The notes: generated by a model not told the origin, from the letters alone. DNA of 64,000 nucleotides from an uncultured Pseudomonadota bacterium (GCA_949292375.1 CASEZG010000006.1:37259-101258); one strand, 5' to 3'. Counted from the stretch's first letter, positions 45,020 to 53,697 are shown. Numbers and translations are program-made.

Positions 45020-45634
45020 ATGGCGAAAGAAACAAAAATGCTTAAAAATGACGAAGCTAAAAAGCTTAGTAAGCCTTCAACCAAGAGCCTGAAAGCTAAT
45101 GAAACAAAAAAACTTTCGGTCAGCAAAACGAGGGCTAAGAAAATCAAGCATTCCTACAAAGTTAAGGATGCGGAAAACGCTCTTTTGCTTAAGCTCAAAG
45201 ACGGTGATGTAGTTATTGAAATGTATCCTAATGATGCGCCAAACCATGTAGCGCGGATTAAGGAATTGGTTCGTGCCGGTTTTTATAACGGTCTTAAGTT
45301 TCATCGTGTTATTGACGGTTTTATGGCGCAAACAGGTTGTCCTTACGGCAACGGCACGGGCGGCACGGGGCATAAGCTCAAGGCTGAATTTAACCGCAAC
45401 CCGCACAAGCGCGGCACGGTTTCTATGGCTCGCGCGATGAATCCAGATTCCGGCGACAGCCAATTTTTTATCTGCTTTGCCGATTGTCCTTGGCTGGACG
45501 GACAATATACGGTTTGGGGAGAAGTTACTTCCGGTATGGAGTTTGTTGACCTCATCAAACGTGGCGAAGGACAAAACGGCGCGGTTTATGACCCTGATGA
45601 GATTATCAGTATGAGCGTGATTGCCGACTTGTAA
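45020..45634 (+). CDS. ppiB: Cyclophilin-type peptidyl-prolyl isomerase
   Basis: A 204-residue protein. The first 50 residues are Lys/Ser-rich (KKLSKPSTKSLKANETKKLS...) with no signal peptide, then a complete cyclophilin domain begins near residue 55. The catalytic motif FHRVIDGFMAQTGCPYGNGTGG (Arg in FHRV) and FFICFADCPWLDGQYTVWGEV are conserved. The basic N-terminal extension is unusual for bacterial PpiB and might bind nucleic acid or membranes. It is probably cytoplasmic. It closes the protease-ligase-HD run; whether it shares function is unknown. Confidence 0.92.
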   Translation: MAKETKMLKNDEAKKLSKPSTKSLKANETKKLSVSKTRAKKIKHSYKVKDAENALLLKLKDGDVVIEMYPNDAPNHVARIKELVRAGFYNGLKFHRVIDGFMAQTGCPYGNGTGGTGHKLKAEFNRNPHKRGTVSMARAMNPDSGDSQFFICFADCPWLDGQYTVWGEVTSGMEFVDLIKRGEGQNGAVYDPDEIISMSVIADL

Positions 45635-45645
45635 TTTTATATTTA

Positions 45646-45668
45646 AAAGCCCCTCGCTGAGGGGCTTT
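45646..45668. terminator. Intrinsic terminator between ppiB and the 150-aa gene
   Basis: Ten-base perfect arms AAAGCCCCTC (45646-45655) and GAGGGGCTTT (45659-45668) with a three-base loop; T-runs are short on both sides, so it probably serves both convergent genes. Confidence 0.8.
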
Positions 45669-45678
45669 GGTTTATGAT

Positions 45679-46131
45679 TTAACGATAAAAAATCCACGGC
45701 AAGCGGCGTTTTAGTCTTTTTCTTGCACCTTTATCCGCCTGATGCCACCAAACCGCACCACTTTCTACCAAGCTCAAACACAAAAAACTTATGCCTATCC
45801 CTGCCCCAAAGTTCAGGAAGAAAGCAACAATCAGCCCCACAAACAAAAAGCCATATACGCCCAAAGATAATTTATCATAAAACTTATGATATTTGTTTTG
45901 CGCCACATAACGGATAATTACTCCGAGCAAGCACCAGCAAGCCATCAGTCCCGTTATTAAACCGGCAATAATATTTTTCTTCCAGCCAAGCCAATTTTCC
46001 AGATAGTTAAATCCTGACAAAAATAAATATGACACAACAACAGAAAACAGCACTGCAGCAAAAACAACGGACAGTGTTCTTATTAAGCGTTTTCTTTTTT
46101 TGCGGCGTTGGCGAGATTTTATGAATATCAT
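45679..46131 (-). CDS. Small multi-span membrane protein
   Basis: About 150 residues: a very basic N-terminus (FIKSRQRRKKRKRL), then four hydrophobic spans separated by short loops, and a basic C-terminal tail (KGARKRLKRRLPW). No family is recognised. ATG 46131 is nine bases after AGGA; an overlapping ATG at 46137 is closer to the Shine-Dalgarno, and the longer frame above it would start inside a terminator. It is a single-gene unit. Confidence 0.65.
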   Translation of the reverse strand: MIFIKSRQRRKKRKRLIRTLSVVFAAVLFSVVVSYLFLSGFNYLENWLGWKKNIIAGLITGLMACWCLLGVIIRYVAQNKYHKFYDKLSLGVYGFLFVGLIVAFFLNFGAGIGISFLCLSLVESGAVWWHQADKGARKRLKRRLPWIFYR

Positions 46132-46192
46132 GGGCATGGTCCTTTTTTTCAGGATTAACGGAAATCTGCCCGAATTGCAATATTTAAAAACA

Positions 46193-46231
46193 AAAAAACG
46201 CTTCTCGGTTTTTGTTTCAGAAGCGTTTTTT
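46193..46231. terminator. Thirteen-bp perfect terminator-like hairpin
   Basis: AAAAAACGCTTCT (46193-46205) and AGAAGCGTTTTTT (46219-46231) form a perfect 13-bp stem with a 13-base loop and A/T-runs at both ends. No protein gene ends here on either strand, so it most likely terminates a minus-strand transcript from the 46.28-46.64 kb region. Confidence 0.75.
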
Positions 46232-46279
46232 GACAGTATATATACTAAAATAATCAACCAACTAATTTTTTATAAATAG

Positions 46280-46612
46280 CAGTCCGGCCGGAACTGAATT
46301 TATGGGGATTGTCTTCCAAAAATTTTCGCACTTGCAATTACGAAAAAATTCAGATGACTTGAGAAATGCTGCCGTGTAACTTCTCCGACTTGTTCAGAGA
46401 TATGAACACGGAGCCAAAATAAAAGCGTGATGGGGAATCAGGCTTTTCGCAAACATTTATCCGACAACCTAAATGTTTGAAGCTAGCAAATAATCTGGTC
46501 AGAAAATCATCGGTTTAAAGAGGAATCAGAACAAATAAAGCGATGAATCGACACGAACAAAAGCTTAAGACAGAAACTTAGTTATAATTGTAAAATACTG
46601 TCTGTAAGCTAC
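46280..46612. ncRNA. Candidate structured non-coding RNA (strand undetermined)
   Basis: A gene-free stretch of about 420 bases lies between two terminators. It has many perfect hairpins: CTGAATTT/AAATTCAG (46294-46301 with 46346-46353) enclosing TTTTCG/CGAAAA; CTCCG-TGTTCA/TGAACA-CGGAG (46383-46413); AAAAGC/GCTTTT (46421-46447) with an inner TGA/TCA; CAAACATTT/AAATGTTTG (46450-46479); and AGCTTA-AGACAG/CTGTCT-G-TAAGCT (46562-46610). This density far exceeds the neighbouring intergenic DNA. I searched by eye for tmRNA, RNase P, SRP and 6S motifs and found none convincing. The strand cannot be fixed; terminators face both ways. Confidence 0.5.
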
Positions 46613-46645
46613 ATCATCCAAGTTTAATAAATGGTAAAAAAACGC

Positions 46646-46678
46646 AAAAAAAATCCCTCTTTCGAGGGAATTTTTTTT
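46646..46678. terminator. Bidirectional terminator downstream of cutA
   Basis: The arms TCCCTC (46654-46659) and GAGGGA (46664-46669) with a TTTC loop are flanked by eight-T runs in both directions. It ends cutA on the minus strand and any plus-strand RNA from the 46.3-46.6 kb region. Confidence 0.85.
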
Positions 46679-46988
46679 AACTGTTTGCCGTTATCCATTT
46701 CAAATACTCATCATAACCTTTGTCTATGTTAAACATTATGACTTCCGGCAGCTCATATTCGTGTAGGCTGAGTATTCGCTCCTTGACCTCGGCAAAATTT
46801 GCAGACTCGGTTTTTATTATCAGCAAAAGCTCAGGCTCTTCGCAAACTTTTCCTTGCCACCAATAAACCGAAGTGGCTTTTTCTATAATATTAACGCAAG
46901 CAGCCAGTTTTGCCTCAACCAGATTATGCGCAATCAGTTTTCCCTGCTCTTTGCTGTTTACCATAGTCAGGATAATAGCTTGGGTCAT
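46677..46988 (-). CDS. cutA: CutA-like divalent-cation tolerance protein
   Basis: A 103-residue PII-like trimeric protein linked to copper and other divalent cation tolerance. The motifs KLAACVNIIEKATSVYWWQGKV and ELLLIIKTE, with VYWW, are those of CutA1. ATG 46988 has AAAGGA ten bases upstream; the longer frame adds a basic leader and overlaps acrB. It follows the efflux genes on the same strand with a few bases between, so it is probably co-transcribed. Confidence 0.9.
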   Translation of the reverse strand: MTQAIILTMVNSKEQGKLIAHNLVEAKLAACVNIIEKATSVYWWQGKVCEEPELLLIIKTESANFAEVKERILSLHEYELPEVIMFNIDKGYDEYLKWITANS

Positions 46989-46992
46989 TTTT

Positions 46993-49900
46993 CTATCCTT
47001 TCTTCTTAGGCGCAAAAGCTTCGCCGATTATGGCAAACATCATCGGAACAAATAAAGTTGCCACAAAGGTTGATAATATCATACCGCCTATCATTCCCGT
47101 ACCGATAGCATGACGGCTGGCCGCACCGGCTCCCGTAGAGACTGCCAAAGGTAATACACCGAAGGTAAAGGCCAAAGAGGTCATTACAATCGGACGGAAG
47201 CGCAGCTTGGCGGCCTCAACAGCTGCTTCGGAATAACTTAAGCCTTCCTCAACCTTCATCACGGCAAATTCTACAATCAGGATGGCGTTTTTGGCAGCCA
47301 AACCAATCAAGGTTACCAGACCGACTTGGAAGTAAAGGTCGTTCTCAATACCTCTTAACCATACGGCAAGCAAAGCTCCCAAAACCGCAAAAGGTACAGA
47401 AAGCAGAACTACAAAAGGCAAAGACCATTTTTCATACTGTGCCGACAAAATCAGGAAAATCATTATCAAACCAAAAGCAAAGGCTTGTGTGCTTGCGCCG
47501 CCGGCCAATTTCTCCTGATAAGCGGAACCGACCCATGCCAAAGAATAATCATTACCTAACACTTGCTTGGCGACATCTTCCATCGCCTGAATCGCCTGAC
47601 CTGAGCTATATCCCGGTGCGGGATCGCCCATAATCTTGGCTGCCGGAAAAATATTGAAGCGGTTGACCAGTTCAGGTCCGGTAACACGTTCAACAGTTAT
47701 CAAAGTACTTATCGGAATCAGCTCGCCATTGTTTGACTTTACATAAACATAACGTAAGTCATCCGGCGTGCGGCGGAATCTGTCCTCTGATTGCAAAGTT
47801 ACACGGAAGTTGCGCCCCATGTAGGTAAAGTCATTGACATACATACTGCCAAATGTTGACTGCAACACTGCATAAATGGCATTGATGGAAACATTAAGTA
47901 TACGCGCTTTTTCTCTATCCAAATCAATTCGATACTGCGGCGTTGAAACCGAAAAGGTTGTTTTGACATTCTGTAATGCCGGATTTTCTTCCGCGGCAGC
48001 GATAAACTCGTTAACTTTGTTCATCAGCTCCTCTGAGGTTTTGCCTGCGCGGTTTTGGATGTATCCTTCAAAACCTCCGGTCATACTCAAACCCATAATC
48101 GGAGGCATACTGAATGCATAACCAATGCCTTCCGGACGGCTGAGGCCTATCCGTGTAAACACGTTTGCCAAAGTCGAGGCGGAGTTGGCAACGCCTTCTC
48201 TCTTATCCCAATCTTGCAAGGTGATGAAACTTACACCGGAATAAGTATTTTGCGAAGAAGACAAAATATTGTAGCCATTAATGGTTAAGACATCCGCAAC
48301 ATCTTTGTCCTTTAAGATTTCTGCCGAGACAGCATCCGTAAATTTCTCGGTTCTCGGCAGTGATGATGCCGGCGGCATATCATAAGCCATCAACAGATTG
48401 CCCATATCCTCCATCGGGACCAAGCCGCCCGGGACAATCTTAAACAATCCCCAGATGCCTAACAAAACGCCGACAAAGCAGATTATTGCCGTTTTACGAC
48501 AACGCAGAAATAGCTTTACACCACTTAGATACCATTCGGTTACTTTGTCAAAAAAGGCATTGAACCAACGGAAAAATTTTGCCGGCTCATGTCCTTCTTT
48601 ATGCGGCTTGATTATCAGCGCGCACAAAGACGGAGTCAGCGTTAAGGCAACCAAAGCCGAAATTAAGACTGAGATGGCAATAGTTACGGAAAATTGCTGA
48701 TACATTACGCCGGTCATTCCGCCCAAAAAGGCAATCGGCAAAAATACGGAAGACAAAACTAAAGCTACCGCAACAACCGGACCTGATACTTCTTCCATGG
48801 CTTTAATCGCGGCATCTTTCGGCGACAGGCCCTCCTCGGTCATTAAGCGTTCTACATTTTCCAGAACAATGATGGCATCATCCACCACAATACCAATCGC
48901 CAAAATCAGACCGAACAAGGTCAGCAAATTTATGGAAAAACCTAATAAATACATTCCGGCAAAAGCACCAATAATAGACACAGGAACTGCCAAAATCGGA
49001 ATCAAAGTTGCGCGGAAGTTTTGCAAGAACAAATAAACAACCAAAATAACCAGCAGAACCGCTTCAAAAAACGTATGAATAACCTCGTTGATGGAAACAT
49101 CTACAAACAAAGTTGTATCATATGGAATATCATAAACTATACCATCAGGAAAGCGTGCTGAAAGCTCTTCCATCTTATTCTTAATCAGCTCTGCCGTTTC
49201 CAAAGCATTAGCTCCCGGCTGGAGATATATGGCAAAAGCAACCGCATCCTCGCCGTTGAACTTAGATACAACGCTATAATCTTGCGCGCCGAGCTCTATC
49301 CTTGCAACATCTTTTAAGCGCAACAAAGCACCGCTGTCATTGTTGCTTTTTAAGATAATGTTGCCGAACTCTTTTTCATCAACAAGGCGGCCTTTAGTAT
49401 TTACACTATAGGTATAAGGCTGATACTCGCCCATTGGCTGTTGACCAAATTGTCCGGCGGCAAACTGCGAGTTTTGCTCCTGAATCGCTGAAATAACATC
49501 TTGCGGCGTTAGGTCATAATCCGCCAATTTATCAGGACTGAGCCATATCCGCATAGAGTAGTCTTGCGAAGCAAACAGCGAGGCATCGCCAACGCCTTTG
49601 ATACGTTTTATTTCATCAATAACGTTTAGCAGAGCATAGTTTGAAACATATACCGTATCATACTTATCTGAGGTGGGGCGCATGGTAATAATCTGCAAAA
49701 TGGAGTTGGATTTTTCCTTAACCGTTACGCCTTGTTTGGTTACCTCTGACGGAAGTTTCGGCGTTGCCGCCTGAACCTTGTTGTTGACATCTATCGTGGC
49801 TTGGTCCGGATCTGTGCCGATATCAAAAACGACACCAATCGTTAAATATCCGCTTGAAGTGGCGTTGGAATACATATAAATCATATTCTTCACACCGTTT

Positions 49901-50109
49901 ATTTCCTGTTCTATCGGCGCGGCAACCGTATCAGCCAAAACCTCGGCTGTGGCTCCGGGATATGTGGCGGTAATTTGGATTTCGGTCGGCACAATATTGG
50001 GGTATTGTTCAACCGGCAAAGCCTTCATAGACACCAAGCCTGCCAAAACAATAACTAAAGAAATAACCGTGGCAAAAATCGGACGATTGATGAAAAATTT
50101 TGAAAACAT
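46993..50109 (-). CDS. acrB: RND efflux pump inner-membrane protein (AcrB/MexB type)
   Basis: A 1038-residue HAE1-family proton/drug antiporter of the inner membrane. It has the usual duplicated layout of 12 membrane helices and two large periplasmic loops. The proton relay is present: VVDDAI at about residue 405 and a Lys in TLIGLAAKNAILIVEFA in the second half. NRPIFATVISLVIVLAG at the N-terminus is typical. Its adaptor lies 23 bases upstream; no outer-membrane TolC gene or TetR-type regulator is in the window, so TolC must be encoded elsewhere. Confidence 0.97.
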   Translation of the reverse strand: MFSKFFINRPIFATVISLVIVLAGLVSMKALPVEQYPNIVPTEIQITATYPGATAEVLADTVAAPIEQEINGVKNMIYMYSNATSSGYLTIGVVFDIGTDPDQATIDVNNKVQAATPKLPSEVTKQGVTVKEKSNSILQIITMRPTSDKYDTVYVSNYALLNVIDEIKRIKGVGDASLFASQDYSMRIWLSPDKLADYDLTPQDVISAIQEQNSQFAAGQFGQQPMGEYQPYTYSVNTKGRLVDEKEFGNIILKSNNDSGALLRLKDVARIELGAQDYSVVSKFNGEDAVAFAIYLQPGANALETAELIKNKMEELSARFPDGIVYDIPYDTTLFVDVSINEVIHTFFEAVLLVILVVYLFLQNFRATLIPILAVPVSIIGAFAGMYLLGFSINLLTLFGLILAIGIVVDDAIIVLENVERLMTEEGLSPKDAAIKAMEEVSGPVVAVALVLSSVFLPIAFLGGMTGVMYQQFSVTIAISVLISALVALTLTPSLCALIIKPHKEGHEPAKFFRWFNAFFDKVTEWYLSGVKLFLRCRKTAIICFVGVLLGIWGLFKIVPGGLVPMEDMGNLLMAYDMPPASSLPRTEKFTDAVSAEILKDKDVADVLTINGYNILSSSQNTYSGVSFITLQDWDKREGVANSASTLANVFTRIGLSRPEGIGYAFSMPPIMGLSMTGGFEGYIQNRAGKTSEELMNKVNEFIAAAEENPALQNVKTTFSVSTPQYRIDLDREKARILNVSINAIYAVLQSTFGSMYVNDFTYMGRNFRVTLQSEDRFRRTPDDLRYVYVKSNNGELIPISTLITVERVTGPELVNRFNIFPAAKIMGDPAPGYSSGQAIQAMEDVAKQVLGNDYSLAWVGSAYQEKLAGGASTQAFAFGLIMIFLILSAQYEKWSLPFVVLLSVPFAVLGALLAVWLRGIENDLYFQVGLVTLIGLAAKNAILIVEFAVMKVEEGLSYSEAAVEAAKLRFRPIVMTSLAFTFGVLPLAVSTGAGAASRHAIGTGMIGGMILSTFVATLFVPMMFAIIGEAFAPKKKG

Positions 50110-50132
50110 GGCAACTCCTGATTGCTTATTAT

Positions 50133-51563
50133 TTATCCGGCGATTAAAACTTCACTTTCAGATTGGCTTAATACTTTGTCGGTATATACTTCCGTTTCGG
50201 CTGAACTTTCTTTTTCTTTAATATTGCTGTTTGGAACTTCTTCCAAGATTATGATATTTTCCGATGCTTTACTCTTATCATCAGATGGATTTATGGTTTC
50301 CTCAACACTTGCATCATTGGCATTTTCTAAAGGCAGATATTCAACTTTAATGTCATCATTGCTGGCAGCACCTTCGTCAACATTTGTTTCAGGTTCTGCC
50401 GGTTGAGGCGCGGGAAGTTCTGATACACTCGGTACGGAAAACTCCTTCATTTCTGCCTTTGCCGGCATTCCCGGACGAACTTTCATCAAGCCATTGATAA
50501 CAACAACATCTCCGGCATTGAGGCCTTTGTCTATAATCCAATTGCCTTCCGGAGTGGTCAAGCCCACGGTTACCGGCACAGCCTCCACAAGACCTTGCGA
50601 ATTGATGCGATAAACAGATGAACCGGTCGGGCTTTGCATAACAGCTTCCTGAGGAACAACTACGGCATCTTTACGGATTAGGCCTTCTAAAAGAAGTCTG
50701 ACAAATTGACCTGGAACAAGTTTGCCTTCCGGATTGGGAAATACGGCACGAAGTTTTAATGTGCCTGTGGTTTCATCTATGCTCGGATTGACAAAGTTTA
50801 TCTCTCCGTCATAGCCATAAATATTGCCATTGCCATATTTTACTTTGGCATAAACGGTTTTGGAGTGGCGCGGGTTAACAATTAAGCCTTGCTCCACCAT
50901 CGTTCCTAACTTAAAAATCTCGTTTTCTGAGGCGGAAAAAATAACATAGGCAGGATCAAACTGTGTGATGGTGGTCATTGGTGTATTGACCGCAATCAGT
51001 GAGCCTTCGCTTTGGGTTTCCATACTGGTCATACCGCTAATCGGAGCTCTGACCGTGGTATAGTTTAAGTTAAGTTGAGCGGACTTTACTTTTGCCTCTG
51101 CTAAAGCTGTGGTCGCTTTCAAGGAATCAAGGTTGGCCAGAGCCTCATCTCTTGATTTTTCGCTGACAATGCGCTCCTTAAACAACTTGGAAACGCGTTC
51201 CCATTGGGTTTCCGCTGCCTTCAAATTCGCCTGATTTTGTGAGAGCTCGGCTTTGGCCTGCAAGAGTTCTACCTCAAAAGGTTCGGGGTCTATCTGAAAC
51301 AAAACATCTCCTTCTTTGACCTTGGAACCCTCTACATAATTTCTTTTCAGCAAAATTCCGCCGACACGCGCCCTAACCTCGGTTTCCTTGGAACCTTGAA
51401 CTCGGGCAGCATATTCAAAACTCAGCTGGACATTATGCGGCTCAACCTTAATGGCCTCAACAACCGGTGCCGATGACGGAACAGCTGCCTGATTATTTTC
51501 ATCCTTACAAGCACTTATTGTTAAAACAGCCAAAGCTGTGGTAAATACTTTTAGTCCGAACAT
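50133..51563 (-). CDS. acrA: RND efflux periplasmic adaptor (AcrA type)
   Basis: A 476-residue membrane-fusion lipoprotein (lipobox TISAC, Cys19) that joins AcrB to TolC. The lipoyl-like half motifs (EVRARVGGILLKRNYVEGSKVKEGDVLFQID and the matching TTVRAPISGMTS), the alpha-hairpin (about residues 95-165) and the beta-barrel (VVVPQEAVMQSPTG) are all present. After about residue 375 there is an extra tail of about 100 residues, rich in Glu, Asp, Ser, Pro and Asn, not found in classical AcrA. The start is at ATG 51563 with GAGGA upstream. Confidence 0.93.
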   Translation of the reverse strand: MFGLKVFTTALAVLTISACKDENNQAAVPSSAPVVEAIKVEPHNVQLSFEYAARVQGSKETEVRARVGGILLKRNYVEGSKVKEGDVLFQIDPEPFEVELLQAKAELSQNQANLKAAETQWERVSKLFKERIVSEKSRDEALANLDSLKATTALAEAKVKSAQLNLNYTTVRAPISGMTSMETQSEGSLIAVNTPMTTITQFDPAYVIFSASENEIFKLGTMVEQGLIVNPRHSKTVYAKVKYGNGNIYGYDGEINFVNPSIDETTGTLKLRAVFPNPEGKLVPGQFVRLLLEGLIRKDAVVVPQEAVMQSPTGSSVYRINSQGLVEAVPVTVGLTTPEGNWIIDKGLNAGDVVVINGLMKVRPGMPAKAEMKEFSVPSVSELPAPQPAEPETNVDEGAASNDDIKVEYLPLENANDASVEETINPSDDKSKASENIIILEEVPNSNIKEKESSAETEVYTDKVLSQSESEVLIAG

Positions 51564-51680
51564 ATTTTCCTCCTCAGAATATCAGTTATATAAAAAAATA
51601 CTCTGATTTGTTCAAATTACAACTCTAATCGGAAGATGTGGATATATCAGAATGTTTTATTTATGGTGTTTTAAAAAGCC

Positions 51681-51720
51681 AAACGGTTCGGTGTCTAAAG
51701 ACTACCGAACCGTTTTTTTT
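51681..51720. terminator. Strong terminator upstream of acrA
   Basis: AACGGTTCGG (51681-51690) and CCGAACCGTT (51704-51713) with an inner GTCT/AGAC pair are followed by eight T residues on the plus strand and a T-rich tract on the minus strand. It closes the minus-strand 51728-52057 gene and separates it from acrAB. Confidence 0.85.
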
Positions 51721-51727
51721 GTTTCTT

Positions 51728-52057
51728 TTAACGATTATGAAGTGCCTTCAGGAAATCTTCCAGCTCATCATAATTAATTTTTTTGTCGGCACGCCAGCAG
51801 CAAACCATATCTGCGCCGCAACCAAATTTGCCAATAATTTTTGCGATAGCCAGCGCACTGCCGTAATACATCGGCTCAATGCTCTGGTCTCTGAACTTAA
51901 TAAACACCGGCAAAGACTTGGCATCCTTTACCGTTTTTTTGATAACCGTTGGGACATCCTTACGGTTATTTACTGTTACCACCAGCAAAGTGCCGGCAAA
52001 AAGAGCGTCAAAACCCATTGCGTTCAACGCTTCAATTAATTCTACTTGATTACACAT
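51728..52057 (-). CDS. Hypothetical protein (109 aa)
   Basis: A small alpha/beta protein without signal peptide or membrane span, beginning MCNQVELIEALNAMGFDALFAGTLLVVTVNNRKD. It has a cluster of cysteines (FGCGADMVCCWRADKK). No family is recognised. Its start lies five bases after the stop of the DUF218-like gene, so the two form an operon, and a strong terminator follows. Confidence 0.65.
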   Translation of the reverse strand: MCNQVELIEALNAMGFDALFAGTLLVVTVNNRKDVPTVIKKTVKDAKSLPVFIKFRDQSIEPMYYGSALAIAKIIGKFGCGADMVCCWRADKKINYDELEDFLKALHNR

Positions 52058-52062
52058 AAGGC

Positions 52063-52971
52063 TTAAAAATTTAGTCCAAACTCAGCTGAAAACTCAAGCT
52101 GCTTCTGGGCAATTACGTTTTTTTGTTCTTCTCTCATATCCGGCAGGTGCTTTCTCAGGTCTGTCAGCAAGTAAACGTACTGGCAGATTTCGCGCAAGCC
52201 CATTTTGCCGTTTTTGATGCGGTAGCGTTTTGCCAGATAAGCCGCGGCTTCTTTTACCTCATCCGATGGCTCAAAGTCCAAAGGAAGTTGGAAGGTTCCT
52301 GCGTATTTGACACAGCGGTCATAGATAGATGCCAATTCGTGGAACATCATCTGGCAATTGCCTACGCGCTTGCCGTTCATCCAGCAGCAGGCTTCCTCAA
52401 GTGTCTCATCAATCACATAGTAGTAATCATTTGGTGTTTTTATCATCTTATGATTAAACTCATGGTGATATTTTTCACTAAAGATTTGAGCCATTTTTCC
52501 GGCTATTTGCTTTTTGAATGTCCGCTCCCAACGCAGGGATAAGCGTTTGGTTACGGCAAAAACAATGTCGCCCAATTCTTTTACCATCTGAGATGCCACA
52601 TCGCGGACGTTTTCTCCGCTGTTGGTTCCGTTATCCAGAATGACTAGGTTTTCCATCGGAACGCCTAGGTCGAGACAGACGTCCGCCAAACGCAAGGCTT
52701 CCGAATAAAAAACTGCATCCTTTGGTTTGAGGTGCTTTGATAAAAGCCCTAGACCGCCGATGCACAAAACTTTTGGATTTTGGTCTTCTGCTCTGGCCTT
52801 ATGGTACAGCCACGCTGCATAAACAGCCGACTTTGGGTCGTCGTCTATGCAGGCGATGTATTTGACACTAACCAAACTGCCATCTTGGTTAAAGCAGTTG
52901 GTTTTTAAGCACAAATGTTCATGAATCAAGTTGGCGTAATGCCAAACTAATTCTCTTTTTTTCTGGTTCAT
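52063..52971 (-). CDS. DUF218/YdcF-like protein
   Basis: A 302-residue soluble protein. The segment VLCIGGLGLLSKHLKPKDAVFYSEALRLADVCLDLGVPMENLVILDNGTNSGENVRDVA matches, loosely, the DUF218 (ElyC/SanA/YdcF) fold, with the GG, SEA, GVP and N-S-x-E-N marks in the right order. It lacks the N-terminal membrane anchor of ElyC/SanA. The C-terminal half is helical and unassigned. Its role is unknown. The GGTTCAT region upstream has no strong Shine-Dalgarno; the 166-base gap to the Nudix gene contains imperfect direct repeats of AAAATTGCAGGCATT. Confidence 0.6.
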   Translation of the reverse strand: MNQKKRELVWHYANLIHEHLCLKTNCFNQDGSLVSVKYIACIDDDPKSAVYAAWLYHKARAEDQNPKVLCIGGLGLLSKHLKPKDAVFYSEALRLADVCLDLGVPMENLVILDNGTNSGENVRDVASQMVKELGDIVFAVTKRLSLRWERTFKKQIAGKMAQIFSEKYHHEFNHKMIKTPNDYYYVIDETLEEACCWMNGKRVGNCQMMFHELASIYDRCVKYAGTFQLPLDFEPSDEVKEAAAYLAKRYRIKNGKMGLREICQYVYLLTDLRKHLPDMREEQKNVIAQKQLEFSAEFGLNF

Positions 52972-53136
52972 AATTTTATTATTTAAAAGGTGATAAAATC
53001 AAAAAAATGAAGAAAATTGCAGGCATTACAATGCTTAAAAATAAAAATTATAATAAATTTGCCTACAATTATACTGAAATATGAGGTCTAATCTACCCTC
53101 ATTTTGGCAAAATTGCAAGCATTTTGTCTAAAAAAA

Positions 53137-53697
53137 TTACAAAAGTTTATTTTCGGCAAAATATTTCCATAAAGGAGCGGCTTGGGTGGCTTGTTTGATG
53201 TTGTCCGTTACCAAGAGCTCCCTCACCTCGTCTTGGCTCAACAAATGAACTTGCAAATCCTCCGAGGCGTCCAGATGTCTGTCGCCAATCGGTTCAACAT
53301 CTTCTGCCACAAAACAATGCGTCAGATTATTGGTGCTGGATGGGTTGGCCGAGATAACCATATATTCTCGCCATGTTCCTCCGCCAAAGCCCGTTTCTTC
53401 CAGCAGTTCTCTGCGGGCGGCCGCTTCCATATCTTTATCCGTCTTTTCGCTCACCCCAGCGCAAAGCTCATAATCATTTTGCTCCAACCCCGGACGATAT
53501 TGGCTGACAAAGACAAATTTCTTATCCTTGGTTATGGCCAAAGTGTTTACCCATTCGGGATATTCCAAAATATAATATTCCGGCAATACTCGGCCGTCCG
53601 GTAGCTCATAGCTGTCCTGCCGAACCGTTAACCACGGGCGCGTATGCAAATATTTGCGCGAAAGAACTTTCCATTTGTCTTGTTTGAGCTTTTGCAT
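53137..53697 (-). CDS. Nudix hydrolase (ADP-ribose pyrophosphatase-like)
   Basis: A 186-residue cytoplasmic Nudix protein. The box is recognisable from GVSEKTDKDMEAAARRELLEETGF, though the first Glu of the classical GX5EX7REUXEEXGU is replaced and the spacing is off by one; the RELLEETG core is intact. NTLAITKDKKFVFVSQYRPG before it is typical of ADP-ribose/GDP-mannose hydrolases. The C-terminus (SQDEVRELLVTDNIKQATQAAPLWKY) also fits. The substrate is a guess; it may clean up damaged or excess nucleotides. Single gene. Confidence 0.8.
   Translation of the reverse strand: MQKLKQDKWKVLSRKYLHTRPWLTVRQDSYELPDGRVLPEYYILEYPEWVNTLAITKDKKFVFVSQYRPGLEQNDYELCAGVSEKTDKDMEAAARRELLEETGFGGGTWREYMVISANPSSTNNLTHCFVAEDVEPIGDRHLDASEDLQVHLLSQDEVRELLVTDNIKQATQAAPLWKYFAENKLL

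Noticed and set aside
46280..46620. tmRNA or RNase P RNA in the gene-free region
   Set aside because: AGTCCGG, GATGAATCGACA and GACAGAAACTTAG recall fragments of these RNAs, but no T-loop, tag-coding frame, or P4/CR-IV pairing could be assembled.
53009..53086. 25-codon plus-strand frame between the DUF218-like and Nudix genes
   Set aside because: No suitably spaced Shine-Dalgarno and AT-rich composition; more likely chance. The AAAATTGC(A/G)GCATT repeats there are noted but unexplained.
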